Assembly: GCA_029261165.1 (NCBI GenBank)
Contig: JAJDBV010000024.1
Coordinates: 24,280 to 88,279, forward strand
DNA length: 64,000 nucleotides
Direction of reading: 5' to 3'
Origin: Nitrospirota bacterium
GTDB taxonomy: Bacteria > Nitrospirota > Nitrospiria > SBBL01 > JAADHI01
Shown here: one piece after another, positions 1 to 10,293 of the stretch
Layout: every line of letters starts with the position of its first letter
Position numbering within the stretch: the first letter of the stretch is position 1
The notes under the pieces: generated by a model
What the model was told of the DNA's origin: nothing
What the model saw: the letters and a program-made list of their open reading frames with translations, nothing else
Databases searched by the model: none
Translations under genes and position numbers: made by a program

Positions 1-1
1 C

Positions 2-526
<525 letters not shown>

Positions 527-531
527 ATAAG

Positions 532-1458
532 ATGGGATTGAAGCGGAAAGATATTTTAACGATCGCTGAGATGGAAAAGGAAGAGATTGATCTCATTCTT
601 CAAACGGCTGAATCGTTCAAAGAAGTCTCTCAGCGTGATATCAAAAAAGTCCCGACCCTTCGGGGTAAAACAGTGGTCAATCTCTTTTTTGAACCCAGTA
701 CTCGAACGCGTACTTCATTTGAACTGGCCGGGAAACGTCTCTCCGCCGATGTTGTTAATATCTCCGCCTCATCAAGCAGTACGGTCAAAGGAGAAACCTT
801 GCTGGATACGGCCAGAAACATCGAAGCGATGCAGTCGGATATCATGATTGTACGTCACGCATCCTCCGGTGTGCCCGCGCTTCTGGCTCGTCACTTAAAA
901 TCGTCTGTGATCAATGCCGGGGACGGTTTACATGAGCATCCAAGCCAGGCACTTCTCGACCTTTTTACGATCAAAGAAAAAAAGGGGACCGTGGAAGGCT
1001 TAAAGGTGGTCATTGTCGGCGATATTCTTCATAGCCGGGTGGCACATTCCGATATTCGGGGGCTCCTGAAGCTTGGGGCAGAGGTCCAACTGGTCGGTCC
1101 CCCGCCAATGATCCCGAAGGGGATTGAAGAATGGGGCGTGTCCGTTCGTTACCGTATGGAAGAGGCGATTAAAGGGGCTGATGTTATTATCCTCCTTCGT
1201 CTTCAATTGGAACGGCAGGGCTGCGGATATTTTCCAACATTGCGGGAATACGCGCACCTCTACGGCCTGAATCGTTCGCGACTCTCTCTTGCAGAGAAAG
1301 GGGTGCTGATCTTACACCCAGGTCCAATCAATCGGGGGGTTGAAGTCACTTCAGATGTGGCAGATGGCCTGTCTTCCATGATCCTGGAACAGGTCACGAA
1401 TGGTGTTGCGGTTCGAATGGCGCTTCTCTTTCTTCTTGCAGGGGGTAAAAATGACTGA
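532..1458 (+). CDS. pyrB: Aspartate carbamoyltransferase catalytic subunit
   Basis: Condenses carbamoyl phosphate with L-aspartate to N-carbamoyl-L-aspartate, the committed step of pyrimidine synthesis, in the cytosol. The 308-residue length is typical of the catalytic chain. Carbamoyl-phosphate contacts are visible: STRTR at 56-60, the SSSTVKGET loop at about 81-89, RHASSG at 108-113 and [10 protein letters not shown] at 136-145. The aspartate-domain signature [10 protein letters not shown] lies at 262-271, which separates it from ornithine carbamoyltransferase. No pyrI regulatory subunit is nearby. It overlaps the start of pyrC by 8 nt, so the two are probably translationally coupled. Confidence 0.96.
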   Translation: MGLKRKDILTIAEMEKEEIDLILQTAESFKEVSQRDIKKVPTLRGKTVVNLFFEPSTRTRTSFELAGKRLSADVVNISASSSSTVKGETLLDTARNIEAMQSDIMIVRHASSGVPALLARHLKSSVINAGDGLHEHPSQALLDLFTIKEKKGTVEGLKVVIVGDILHSRVAHSDIRGLLKLGAEVQLVGPPPMIPKGIEEWGVSVRYRMEEAIKGADVIILLRLQLERQGCGYFPTLREYAHLYGLNRSRLSLAEKGVLILHPGPINRGVEVTSDVADGLSSMILEQVTNGVAVRMALLFLLAGGKND

Positions 1459-2779
1459 AAGACCGACGAGAATCCTGATTCAGGGCGGAAGGATCATCGA
1501 TCCCGCACATGGAAAGGACGCGCTTGGGGATCTTCTGATCGAAGATGGCATCATTCGTGAGATTATGCCACCTGATGAAAAAGAGGGGAGTGCTGTCTCC
1601 GAAGCCTCGAACGGGGAGACGCATCATATCAACGCGAGGGGAATGGTTGTCGTTCCCGGCCTGATTGATCTTCATACGCACATGCGCGAACCGGGGTTTG
1701 AATACAAGGAGACCGTCGCAACGGCGACGGCGTCAGCCGCAGCAGGGGGATTCACGACCGTCTGTTGTATGCCGAACACGAATCCGGTCAATGACAACCA
1801 GTCGGTAACGGAGTTGATCCTGGAAAAGGCGAAGACACAGGGCATCGTACATGTATTGCCCATCGGGGCGATCACAAAAGGTTCGAGGGGAGAAGAACTG
1901 GCGGAAATGGGTGAACTTGTCTCTGCCGGATGTGTTGCTGTTTCCGATGACGGTCTCCCTGTGATGAACAGCGAGGTCATGCGCCGGGCGATGGAATACG
2001 CGAAGATCTTTGATATCCCGGTGATTGATCATTGTGAAGATCTCAACCTGACTGCAGACGGGGTGATCTTTGAAGGCGCTGTTTCTACATCGCTTGGTTT
2101 GAAGGGAATTCCAGCCGCATCTGAGACGGTCATGGTGGCACGGGATATTGCGCTTGCCGAACTCACCGGGGGACGCGTTCACCTTGCCCATATCAGTACG
2201 GCGGGTTCGGTGCGTCTGATTCGGGAGGCAAAACGCCGCGGGCTCCCGATTACGGCGGAGACCTGTCCTCATTATCTTGTCCTGACCGATGAGCGAGTGA
2301 TGGGCTTCGATGCCAATGCCAAAATGAAGCCGCCGCTTGCGACTTCACAGGATCTCGAAGAGGTCCGGACCGGTCTGACCGATGGAACGCTCGATGCCAT
2401 TGCCACGGATCATGCCCCGCATGCTTCTGAAGAGAAAAACCGGGCAATTGATCATGCCCCTTTTGGAATTATCGGTCTCGAAACGGCTCTTTCCCTTTCT
2501 ATGAGCCTCGTGGACGGGGGATTCTTGACCTTGTCGGAACTCATCGGGAAAATGACGGAACAACCAGCGCGGATTCTAGGTAAAAAGATTGGACGGCTCG
2601 GCATCGGTGATATTGCAGATGTGACCATTATCGATCCCAATGTGGAATGGCAGGTATCAGAATCAGATATTAAATCGAAGAGCAAGAATTCTCCCTTCCT
2701 CGGATGGAATATGAAGGGGCGGGCCAGGACCGTGATTGTTGCGGGCAAGGTGATTGAGAATAAATGGGGTGAAAGTTAA
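1451..2779 (+). CDS. pyrC: Dihydroorotase (class I)
   Basis: Reversibly cyclises carbamoyl aspartate to dihydroorotate. The 442-residue protein is an amidohydrolase with the metal-binding pattern of class I dihydroorotases: HTH at 75-77 in [10 protein letters not shown], the bridging Asp in VSDDGLP, His in IDHCED and LAHIST, and Asp in ATDHAPH. I chose the ATG at 1451 because it follows an AGGGGG Shine-Dalgarno and gives the usual N-terminus ([11 protein letters not shown] at about residue 8). An in-frame ATG at 1400 lies deep inside pyrB and is unlikely. carA follows after 10 nt. Confidence 0.96.
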   Translation: MTERPTRILIQGGRIIDPAHGKDALGDLLIEDGIIREIMPPDEKEGSAVSEASNGETHHINARGMVVVPGLIDLHTHMREPGFEYKETVATATASAAAGGFTTVCCMPNTNPVNDNQSVTELILEKAKTQGIVHVLPIGAITKGSRGEELAEMGELVSAGCVAVSDDGLPVMNSEVMRRAMEYAKIFDIPVIDHCEDLNLTADGVIFEGAVSTSLGLKGIPAASETVMVARDIALAELTGGRVHLAHISTAGSVRLIREAKRRGLPITAETCPHYLVLTDERVMGFDANAKMKPPLATSQDLEEVRTGLTDGTLDAIATDHAPHASEEKNRAIDHAPFGIIGLETALSLSMSLVDGGFLTLSELIGKMTEQPARILGKKIGRLGIGDIADVTIIDPNVEWQVSESDIKSKSKNSPFLGWNMKGRARTVIVAGKVIENKWGES

Positions 2780-2789
2780 GGAATTTTCT

Positions 2790-3890
2790 ATGATGAAGCG
2801 GGCTATTCTCTTATTAGAAGACGGGACCTCCTTTATCGGGAGGTCTTTTGGTGCAGACGGGGAGTCGGTCGGTGAGGTCGTTTTCAATACCAGTATGACC
2901 GGCTACCAGGAGATTATCACCGATCCGTCCTACAAGGGCCAGATGATCACAATGACCACTCCCCTGATTGGAAATTATGGCGTGAATGCCGAAGATTTCG
3001 AATCGGAAAAACCTTGGCTCGAAGGTCTAATCGTGAAGGAATACAGTCCTTATCCAAGCAATTGGCGTGCTGAAGAAGCCCTAGATAAAATGCTGAAGCG
3101 GCATAATATTGTCGCCATTGAGCGCATCGACACGCGTGCCCTGACGCGAAGAATCCGGGATGGCGGAGCAATGCAGGGCATTCTTTCGACGGTCGAAAAT
3201 GATATGGACCGTCTTATGGAGAAACTAAAGGCGGCTCCTGGTATGATCGGGCGGGACCTTGTTCAAGAGGTCAGTTGCGCCGAACACTATCGGTGGACGA
3301 ATGGGGAGCAAGAGGCAAGGCTTCCCGCGCCTCAGCACCATGTCGTCGCCTACGATTTTGGCATCAAACGAAACATCTTGAGAATGGCAACACGGATGGG
3401 TTGCCGCGTGACAGTTGTCCCGGCCGGGACCTCGGCGAAGGAGGTGCTGGCGATGTCGCCGGACGGGATCCTTCTGTCAAATGGTCCGGGAGATCCGGAT
3501 GCGCTTGGTTATGCTGTACGAGAGATTGAGAAGCTCCTTGGCAAGAAGCCGATCTTTGGCATTTGTATCGGTCATCAGATCCTCGGGCTGGCACTCGGAG
3601 GACGGTCATATAAATTAAAATTCGGACACCACGGCGGGAACCAGCCGGTCATTGATCTGAGGACAAAGAAGGTCGAGATTACGGCTCAGAATCATGGCTT
3701 CGCAATTGATTTCTCGGGCGTGGAAGAGGATGTGGAAGTGACCCACCTTAACCTGAATGATAATACGGTTGAGGGAATGCGGCATCGAAGCCTCGCGGCC
3801 TTTTCAGTTCAGTATCATCCAGAGGCCTCGCCTGGCCCACATGATGCGGCCTATCTTTTTAAAGAATTTGTTCAGTCTCTGTCAAATTAG
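2790..3890 (+). CDS. carA: Carbamoyl-phosphate synthase, small (glutaminase) subunit
   Basis: Hydrolyses glutamine and channels ammonia to CarB for carbamoyl phosphate synthesis, feeding both pyrB here and argF far downstream. About 366 residues: the CarA N-terminal domain ([28 protein letters not shown]) is followed by a class I glutamine amidotransferase domain with the nucleophile Cys in [15 protein letters not shown] and His/Glu in YHPEASPG. The start is taken as ATG 2790 (or the adjacent ATG 2793) behind TAAGGA; the upstream in-frame ATG at 2754 lies inside pyrC. The partner carB is not adjacent: sppA sits between them. Confidence 0.96.
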   Translation: MMKRAILLLEDGTSFIGRSFGADGESVGEVVFNTSMTGYQEIITDPSYKGQMITMTTPLIGNYGVNAEDFESEKPWLEGLIVKEYSPYPSNWRAEEALDKMLKRHNIVAIERIDTRALTRRIRDGGAMQGILSTVENDMDRLMEKLKAAPGMIGRDLVQEVSCAEHYRWTNGEQEARLPAPQHHVVAYDFGIKRNILRMATRMGCRVTVVPAGTSAKEVLAMSPDGILLSNGPGDPDALGYAVREIEKLLGKKPIFGICIGHQILGLALGGRSYKLKFGHHGGNQPVIDLRTKKVEITAQNHGFAIDFSGVEEDVEVTHLNLNDNTVEGMRHRSLAAFSVQYHPEASPGPHDAAYLFKEFVQSLSN

Positions 3891-3898
3891 GAGCGATA

Positions 3899-4900
3899 AT
3901 GAAAAAACAGGCGACGCAGAATTTACGAATGGGAAAAAAAGTCGCCGGAATTTTGTTCTTTTCCTTGTTGATGTCAGGATGCATCAATAATATTTCCATG
4001 TCACTTTTTCCACAACCAGCGCCGCTTAAGGAAAAAGTCATCGAAGGGAAAGGAGATCACAAGGTCCTTCTGATCGACATCTCAGGTTTTATCTCTGGAC
4101 AAGCAGGAAAAGGGCTGGTTGCATCACCCAGCATGGTCGCGCGGATCAAAGAAGAGCTTCGACGGGCTGCGGATAATAAAGCGATTAAGGCCGTGGTTCT
4201 GCGGATAAACAGCCCCGGCGGGACAATTACCGGTTCGGATATCATCTATCATGAGCTTCTTCGATATAAAGAAAAAACAGGGAACAAGGTGATCGCATCG
4301 ATCGGAAGTGTCGGGGCATCTGGAGCCTACTACCTCTCCATGGCGGCAGATAAAGTACTTGCGAATCCGACTGCAGTCACGGGAAGTATCGGTGTCATTA
4401 TGGTCCATGTTAATTTACAGGGCCTTATGGAAAAGATCGGGGTTGGGGCTGAGTCCATCAAGTCAGGAGAGAACAAGGATCTTGGTTCTCCCGTGAAGCC
4501 TCTTTCTCCCGGAGGGCGCAAAATACTACAGGGCGTTATTGATAGCATGCAGGAACGATTTGTCAAGGTCATCTCGGTCGGGAGACCCGGCCTTAGCCTG
4601 AAGGAGATTGAGACGCTGGCCGATGGGCGAATTTATACAGCCGACGAGGCCTTCAGGTCCGGTCTGATCGACCAGATCGGCTACCTTGATGAGGCGATTG
4701 AATTGGCCAAATTGGAAGCCGGGATTGATGAGGCAAAAATAATTTTTTATAGCCGTCCCCATGAATACAAAGACAATATCTACTCTAGGAGTTTTCAGGG
4801 CATGAGGCCCAGCTTGTCTCCCTTATCCATTTTAGGATTTCAAGCAGGCCATCCCCTGGAAGGGGAATCACCGAAGTTTCTTTATCTATGGATGCCTTAA
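3899..4900 (+). CDS. sppA: Signal peptide peptidase SppA, 36K type, predicted lipoprotein
   Basis: Family S49 serine protease that degrades leftover signal peptides at the inner membrane. This 333-residue protein is the short form. A hydrophobic N-terminus ends in the lipobox-like LMSGC at about residue 27, so it may be lipidated. The catalytic Ser lies in GSVGASGAYYLSMAADKV and the general-base Lys is probably in SGENKDLGSP. The start has a good AGGAG box. Position is the odd point: it lies 8 nt after carA and 18 nt before carB on the same strand, so it is presumably co-transcribed with pyrimidine genes although no functional link is known. Confidence 0.9.
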   Translation: MKKQATQNLRMGKKVAGILFFSLLMSGCINNISMSLFPQPAPLKEKVIEGKGDHKVLLIDISGFISGQAGKGLVASPSMVARIKEELRRAADNKAIKAVVLRINSPGGTITGSDIIYHELLRYKEKTGNKVIASIGSVGASGAYYLSMAADKVLANPTAVTGSIGVIMVHVNLQGLMEKIGVGAESIKSGENKDLGSPVKPLSPGGRKILQGVIDSMQERFVKVISVGRPGLSLKEIETLADGRIYTADEAFRSGLIDQIGYLDEAIELAKLEAGIDEAKIIFYSRPHEYKDNIYSRSFQGMRPSLSPLSILGFQAGHPLEGESPKFLYLWMP

Positions 4901-4918
4901 AGGGATGCCGTAAAAAAA

Positions 4919-7900
4919 ATGCCGAAGCGAACAGATATACAAAAAATCTTGATCATCGGTCCCGGTCCTATTGTCATCGGACAGGCCTGTGAATTCGACT
5001 ATTCCGGAACCCAGGCTTGTAAGGCCCTACGGGAAGAAGGATATGAAGTGGTTCTGGTCAACAGTAATCCCGCGACCATCATGACAGATCCGGAAGTTGC
5101 CGACAGGACCTATGTTGAACCGATTACGCTGGAGGTTCTAAGGGAGATTATAAAACGGGAGCGTCCCGATGCCCTCCTTCCAACCATGGGAGGACAAACA
5201 GCCCTGAACATGGCCATCTCTTTGACTGAAGAAGGGGTACTGAAGGAATTCGATGTTTCCCTCATCGGTGCAAATTATGAATCGATCAAACAGGCGGAAG
5301 ATCGAGAATCGTTTAAAAAAGTAGTGGAAAAGGCCGGTCTGCACTGTACCGAAGGCGGGAGCGCGAAAAGCCTGGACGAAGCCCTGACGATTGTGGAAAA
5401 GACAGGTTTTCCCGCAATCATCCGTCCTTCTTTTACCCTGGGCGGCCTGGGCGGCAGTGTGGCCTACAATCTCGAAGAATTCAGAAAATATGTGGAAGCC
5501 GGATTGGACAGCAGCCCAATCCATGACGTTCTTATTGAACAATCGGTCATTGGGTGGAAAGAATTTGAACTCGAGGTCATGCGTGACAGGAATGACAATG
5601 TTGTCATTGTCTGTTCGATTGAAAATATTGACCCGATGGGGGTCCATACCGGAGATTCTATTACGGTATCTCCCATACAGACTTTAACCGACAAGGAATA
5701 CCAGCGGATGCGGGATGCCGCGATTCGAGTGATCCGGGGTGTGGGCGTCGATACAGGCGGGTCGAATATCCAGTTTACCCTGAATCCTGAAAATGGGGAT
5801 ATGAGGGTTATTGAGATGAATCCGCGTGTTTCCAGAAGCTCGGCCTTGGCTTCGAAGGCCACCGGTTTTCCCATCGCCAAGATTGCGGCAAAACTCTCCA
5901 TTGGGATGACGCTTGATGAAATTCAAAATGACATCACGCGGGTCACGCCGGCCTCTTTTGAACCCACCCTCGATTATGTGGTTGTGAAGATTCCCCGGTT
6001 TGCATTTGAGAAGTTTCCGAAGGCCGATCCGACCTTGACGCTTCAGATGAAATCGGTCGGAGAGGTTATGGCGATCGGTCGAAACTTCAAGGAGGCCCTG
6101 ATGAAGGCCCTTCGATCGTTAGAGGTGCGTCGCGATAGCATGGAGCCTCATTTCAAATCAATCGAGGGGGACGGCTTTGACTTAAAGGCCCAATTAAGCA
6201 AGCCAACATTCAATCGCATCTGGCAGCTTGGCGATGCGATCCGATTAGGAATACCGCTTGAAGAGATTCATGCGCTGACCCAAATCGATCCCTGGTTTAT
6301 CCATCAGGTTGAACAGATCATCCAGCTCGAAGGCCGTTTAAAGGAAGAGGGCCTGAAGCCGGATCTCATTCGCCTGGTCAAAGAATCTGGGTTTTCGGAC
6401 CGGCGTATCGGTACCCTGCTTCATCTTTCTGAAGAAGAGGTCGCGCTTCGGAGAAGGCAGGAAGGAATCATCCCTGTCTATAAGCGGGTGGATACCTGCG
6501 GGGCCGAGTTTGAGGCCCATACCCCCTACCTTTATTCAGCGTATGAAGATGAATGTGAAGCGGCACCGACCGAAAACAAAAAGGTACTTATCCTGGGAAG
6601 CGGTCCAAATCGAATCGGCCAGGGGATCGAGTTTGATTATTGCTGTGTTCACGCGTCGATGGCCTTAAAACAGATTGGCTGCGAAAGCATCATGGTCAAC
6701 TGTAATCCTGAGACAGTCAGTACCGATTACGACACCTCGGATCGCCTCTATTTTGAACCCTTGACCTTTGAAGATGTCCTTCATGTGATTGAACGGGAAA
6801 AACCTTACGGCGTGGTGGTTCAGTTCGGGGGACAAACCCCTTTGAAACTGGCAGTTCCCTTGGAAAAGGCGGGGATTCGGGTCCTGGGAACTTCTCCTGA
6901 CGCGATCGACCGCGCTGAGAATAGGGAACGCTTTAAAAAGCTACTTGAAGAAGTTGGCTTTAAACAGCCTCCGAGTGGCTTGGCGCGGACGATCTCTGAA
7001 GCGGAAGCGGCTGCGGTTGCCATCGGTTACCCGGTCATGGTCCGTCCCTCTTATGTCTTGGGCGGTCGGGCAATGGAAATTGTTTTCGACCATTCGGGTC
7101 TAAAACATTATATGACTCACGCCGTAAAGGTCTCTCCAGAGCACCCAGTTTTGATCGATCAATATCTAGAAGACGCGGTTGAAATTGATGTCGATGCCGT
7201 TTCGGATGGCAGCGATGTCTTTGTCGCGGGGATCATGGAGCATATCGAAGAGGCCGGTGTCCATTCAGGCGATTCCGCCTGTTCCCTTCCACCATTTTCT
7301 CTGGATCAGTCAATTATCGAGATCATTCGGCATCAAACAACGGTATTGGCGAAGGCGCTCTCCGTCATTGGTCTAATGAATATCCAGTTTGCGGTCAAGG
7401 ATAAAGAAGTCTATATTCTGGAGGTCAATCCGAGAGGATCCAGAACAATCCCGTTCGTCAGTAAGGCAATCGGTCTCCCTTTGGCCAAAATAGCGACGCG
7501 GATCATCCTGGGAGGCACGCTTCGAGAAGAAGGCGTACTGGCACGGAAACAGGCCATTCATCATATTGCCGTGAAAGAAGCGGCATTTCCATTTAAAAGG
7601 CTGAATGTCGACTCAATTTTAGGCCCTGAGATGAAGTCGACAGGAGAGGTGATGGGGATCGATCGAGATTTTGGGCGGGCTTATGCCAAAGCAGAGGCCG
7701 CTGTTGATAATCTGCTTCCGATAAGTGGAAAGGTTTTTATTAGTGTAAAAGACCACGATAAGGATGCCGTTGCACCCATTGCAAGGCGACTCAGTGATTT
7801 GGGTTTTCGCCTTACCGCGACGGGGGGCACCGCTTCCTACCTGGGTGAAAAGGGAATGGCGGTAGAGAAGATTAAAAAAGTAAAAGAGGGGAGGCCGCAT

Positions 7901-8134
7901 ATTGTTGATTTCCTGAAGAATGGAGAAATTGATATGGTCATCAATACCGTCGGAGACAAGGCATCACAGATCGATTCGTATTCCATTCGCCAAACGATAC
8001 TTCAAAATAATACACCTTATTTTACGACAATTGCGGGTGCAAGGGCTGCAGTGTGTGGTATCGAAGCCCTTTGTGAAGAAGGCGGTCTTACTGTGAAATC
8101 GCTTCAAGAATATCACCAGGAATCAGGAGGATAA
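4919..8134 (+). CDS. carB: Carbamoyl-phosphate synthase, large subunit
   Basis: Makes carbamoyl phosphate from bicarbonate, ATP and ammonia delivered by CarA. The full-length 1071-residue protein carries two homologous ATP-grasp halves: the first opens with [21 protein letters not shown] near residue 10, the second with [19 protein letters not shown] near residue 555. A C-terminal MGS-like regulatory domain (about 940-1071, [13 protein letters not shown]) is where UMP and ornithine act in known enzymes. The Shine-Dalgarno before ATG 4919 is weak and distant (AGGGA at 4901). greA begins 2 nt after the stop. Confidence 0.97.
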   Translation: MPKRTDIQKILIIGPGPIVIGQACEFDYSGTQACKALREEGYEVVLVNSNPATIMTDPEVADRTYVEPITLEVLREIIKRERPDALLPTMGGQTALNMAISLTEEGVLKEFDVSLIGANYESIKQAEDRESFKKVVEKAGLHCTEGGSAKSLDEALTIVEKTGFPAIIRPSFTLGGLGGSVAYNLEEFRKYVEAGLDSSPIHDVLIEQSVIGWKEFELEVMRDRNDNVVIVCSIENIDPMGVHTGDSITVSPIQTLTDKEYQRMRDAAIRVIRGVGVDTGGSNIQFTLNPENGDMRVIEMNPRVSRSSALASKATGFPIAKIAAKLSIGMTLDEIQNDITRVTPASFEPTLDYVVVKIPRFAFEKFPKADPTLTLQMKSVGEVMAIGRNFKEALMKALRSLEVRRDSMEPHFKSIEGDGFDLKAQLSKPTFNRIWQLGDAIRLGIPLEEIHALTQIDPWFIHQVEQIIQLEGRLKEEGLKPDLIRLVKESGFSDRRIGTLLHLSEEEVALRRRQEGIIPVYKRVDTCGAEFEAHTPYLYSAYEDECEAAPTENKKVLILGSGPNRIGQGIEFDYCCVHASMALKQIGCESIMVNCNPETVSTDYDTSDRLYFEPLTFEDVLHVIEREKPYGVVVQFGGQTPLKLAVPLEKAGIRVLGTSPDAIDRAENRERFKKLLEEVGFKQPPSGLARTISEAEAAAVAIGYPVMVRPSYVLGGRAMEIVFDHSGLKHYMTHAVKVSPEHPVLIDQYLEDAVEIDVDAVSDGSDVFVAGIMEHIEEAGVHSGDSACSLPPFSLDQSIIEIIRHQTTVLAKALSVIGLMNIQFAVKDKEVYILEVNPRGSRTIPFVSKAIGLPLAKIATRIILGGTLREEGVLARKQAIHHIAVKEAAFPFKRLNVDSILGPEMKSTGEVMGIDRDFGRAYAKAEAAVDNLLPISGKVFISVKDHDKDAVAPIARRLSDLGFRLTATGGTASYLGEKGMAVEKIKKVKEGRPHIVDFLKNGEIDMVINTVGDKASQIDSYSIRQTILQNNTPYFTTIAGARAAVCGIEALCEEGGLTVKSLQEYHQESGG

Positions 8135-8135
8135 T

Positions 8136-8606
8136 GTGAAGGTACCAATGACCCCAAAAGGTTATGAACAACTCCAAAAAAAGTTGGAACAGCTTAAAAA
8201 AGTGGAGCGTCCAAGTGTGATCGCCGCAATTGCCGAGGCCGCGGCGCATGGTGATCTTTCAGAGAATGCGGAATATTCCGCCGCCAAAGAAAAGCAGGCT
8301 TTCGTTGAGGGAAAGATCCTTGAAATTGGAGGCAAGTTGGCGAACGCAGAGGTCATCGATACAAGTACGGTCTCAAATGAAAAGGTGGTCTTTGGCGCCA
8401 CGGTCCATCTCCTCGCGATTGAGACGGATGAAAAGAAAAAATATACTTTGGTTGGACAGGATGAGGCCGATTTATCAAATGGGCAGATTTCGGTGCAATC
8501 GCCGGTCGGACGAGCCCTGATCAGCCATCGGGTCGGAGATTTTGTAGAGGTAAATACCCCGGTAAAGACAGTTGAATATGAAATACTCAAAATTGAATTT
8601 GAGTAA
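8136..8606 (+). CDS. greA: Transcription elongation factor GreA
   Basis: Stimulates transcript cleavage in backtracked RNA polymerase through the secondary channel. The 156 residues show the N-terminal coiled-coil (YEQLQKKLEQLKKVERP, then DLSENAEYSAAKEKQA with the acidic tip) and the C-terminal FKBP-like domain ending in SPVGRALISHRVGDFVEV. The start is GTG 8136, placed 5 nt after AGGAGG at 8125-8130, giving the usual M-x-V-P-M-T opening; the ATG at 8148 is too far from that box. The close spacing suggests it belongs to the car transcript. Confidence 0.95.
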   Translation: MKVPMTPKGYEQLQKKLEQLKKVERPSVIAAIAEAAAHGDLSENAEYSAAKEKQAFVEGKILEIGGKLANAEVIDTSTVSNEKVVFGATVHLLAIETDEKKKYTLVGQDEADLSNGQISVQSPVGRALISHRVGDFVEVNTPVKTVEYEILKIEFE

Positions 8607-9426
8607 ACCGGAATCTTTGGAAAGGGCAAAGACGCGAGATCAAGGATCTATTATCACTTTAACCACTGATTTTGGGACACAGGACTACTTTTCAGGAAGC
8701 ATGAAGGGGGTTCTGCTGTCTCAGGCGCCCGATGCACGCATCATAGACATCACACATGAGATTTCCCATCATGATATCGTCAGTGGTGCCTTCGTCGTTA
8801 AAGAAACCTACAAAAATTTTCCTCAAAAGACTATCCATTTAGTTGTGGTTGACCCAGGTGTCGGAACCGACCGAAGAAAATTGATTGTTGTCAAGGCGGG
8901 ACAGTTTTTTGTCGCTCCGGACAATGGGGTGTTGACTTATCTCTATGAGGAAGAGGGGAGTCGCAGTTTTGAAGTAAGGGAAACAGATACCCTTCAGTTC
9001 AGAAGAAGTCCAACTTTTGCCGGACGGGATCATTTCTCACCCATTGCCGCTTTACTCGCCAATGGAAGACTTCCCGAAGAATTGGGCCGGGAGATCACGG
9101 ATGTTCGATGCATACGGGAACTCTATCCTGAGCGTTTAGGGCATGACCTGGCAGGGAAAATCGTTTATTTTGACCATTTCGGAAATGCCATTACAAATCT
9201 AAGCGGTGCAGTGCTTGAAAATGAAGCAGATTTTAAGGTCCAGTTGAAGAGACATCTTTTTATGGGAATAAAAGAAAACTATGCAGAAGGAAAGAAAGGA
9301 AGCGGAAATATGATTATTAATAGCTCAGGTCACCTTGAAATTTTTGTTCCCTATGAGAGCGCAAAGAAAACTTTGTCCTTAAATCTATTGGATGATCTTC
9401 TAATTCCTCATTTTTTCAGGAATTAA
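8578..9426 (+). CDS. SAM hydroxide adenosyltransferase (SAM_adeno_trans / DUF62 family)
   Basis: Members of this family split S-adenosylmethionine to adenosine and methionine with water as nucleophile; a few relatives are chlorinases or fluorinases. Family marks are ITLTTDFGTQDYF at the N-terminus, VVDPGVGTDRRKL with the conserved Asp and Arg, GRDHFSPIAA with the His of the proposed triad, and DHFGNAITNLS. These fit hydrolase-type members rather than halogenases. The start is uncertain: ATG 8578 overlaps greA by 29 nt with no clear Shine-Dalgarno; TTG 8572 and TTG 8617 are alternatives, and the conserved domain begins only at about residue 22. The physiological role of the family is unclear. 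Confidence 0.85.
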   Translation: MKYSKLNLSKPESLERAKTRDQGSIITLTTDFGTQDYFSGSMKGVLLSQAPDARIIDITHEISHHDIVSGAFVVKETYKNFPQKTIHLVVVDPGVGTDRRKLIVVKAGQFFVAPDNGVLTYLYEEEGSRSFEVRETDTLQFRRSPTFAGRDHFSPIAALLANGRLPEELGREITDVRCIRELYPERLGHDLAGKIVYFDHFGNAITNLSGAVLENEADFKVQLKRHLFMGIKENYAEGKKGSGNMIINSSGHLEIFVPYESAKKTLSLNLLDDLLIPHFFRN

Positions 9427-9427
9427 A

Positions 9428-9697
9428 ATGGGGTTACTCTTCGCAGTATTTCTCGGCATTCTGGCCATTATCGTACTCGCCCGAATCGCCTCAAAGACAA
9501 GACCCAAGGAGGAACAATCCACTGAAAATCCGAAGCCTCAACTAGAGAAAACGACAGATGTTACAGAATCGGTCAAGAATGAAGAGGTTCCCCATCTTGA
9601 GGACCTTGTTGCTCTCTTGGTGAGGAAAGGTATCATCACAGAGAAGGAACTTCTGGATGAGATTTGCATCTCCACAAAACATAAAGAAATAGATTAA
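9428..9697 (+). CDS. Small single-pass membrane protein of unknown function
   Basis: An 89-residue protein with one hydrophobic helix at residues 3-20 and a charged linker rich in Glu, Lys and Pro. A short C-terminal helical segment (LEDLVALLVRKGIITEKELLDEI) resembles the generic bacterial 'linker plus K-G-I-I-T-x-x-E-L' motif seen in many small proteins. It follows the SAM adenosyltransferase by 1 nt, so translation is probably coupled. Its last 4 nt overlap the end of the convergent gene on the other strand. I do not recognise a function. Confidence 0.7.
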   Translation: MGLLFAVFLGILAIIVLARIASKTRPKEEQSTENPKPQLEKTTDVTESVKNEEVPHLEDLVALLVRKGIITEKELLDEICISTKHKEID

Positions 9698-10263
9698 GTC
9701 TTTTTCCAGAACGACCGGTATTTAATTACATTTTCTCTATCACATAGGAATGTAATTTCATCTCTGGCATCAACAACGGTCTCTCCCTGGGCAATTTCCG
9801 TCTCTCCCTTTTTATTAATGAAGAAAATTAACATCTGGGCTGGGAAGGCCAACTGGCGGATGGTCTTTCCGGTTCCGTGGAATTCTTCCGGAACGATAAC
9901 ATGTTGTATGACAAATTGAGATCTGATCAGAAGTCGCTCAAAATCCTGAAGGGCTTCTAAGGGAGAGATGCTTCCTTCAATGGCCTCGAGTTCTTTGTGC
10001 ATCCTCTCAATTTCAGAGACAGGATTCTTGACATCATTTTCTTTGTACAGAGCATCGAGGCTTGAATCGGGGTGCGCGTAGACTTTCTTGCCAAGAATAG
10101 CCTCGTCGTTTTTGATCTTCTTTTCGAGATCCCGTGCGTCTATTGTCGTCTTGACCTTCTTGACATGACTGTTGACATGATCCGCTATGGAGACAGTCGC
10201 TTCCTGGAGACCGGCCAGAACAAGGGTCAGGTCTTTTCTGAGTCGTTGCATTCCTTCAATCAT
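9694..10263 (-). CDS. Coiled-coil protein with C-terminal TrkA-C (RCK_C) domain
   Basis: 189 residues. The N-terminal half is predicted helical and charged; the C-terminal half (about 118-183: VIVPEEFHGTGKTIRQL through EITFLCDREN) matches the TrkA-C pattern, a ligand-binding domain usually attached to potassium channels or antiporters. No membrane segment or NAD-binding RCK_N domain is visible, so this is a stand-alone soluble TrkA-C protein. It lies 30 nt after the DUF4388 gene on the same strand and may end that transcription unit. Specific function unknown. Confidence 0.75.
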   Translation of the reverse strand: MIEGMQRLRKDLTLVLAGLQEATVSIADHVNSHVKKVKTTIDARDLEKKIKNDEAILGKKVYAHPDSSLDALYKENDVKNPVSEIERMHKELEAIEGSISPLEALQDFERLLIRSQFVIQHVIVPEEFHGTGKTIRQLAFPAQMLIFFINKKGETEIAQGETVVDARDEITFLCDRENVIKYRSFWKKT

Positions 10264-10293
10264 ATTAGAGTCCGATAATATATATTATGTAAA

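Noticed and set aside
5138..5647. 169-residue open frame on the minus strand inside carB
   Set aside because: Lies fully opposite conserved carB sequence, has no ribosome site and no recognisable domain; shadow frame.
8162..8629. 155-residue open frame opposite greA
   Set aside because: Antisense shadow of a well-supported gene; low-complexity Ser/Thr/Phe composition.
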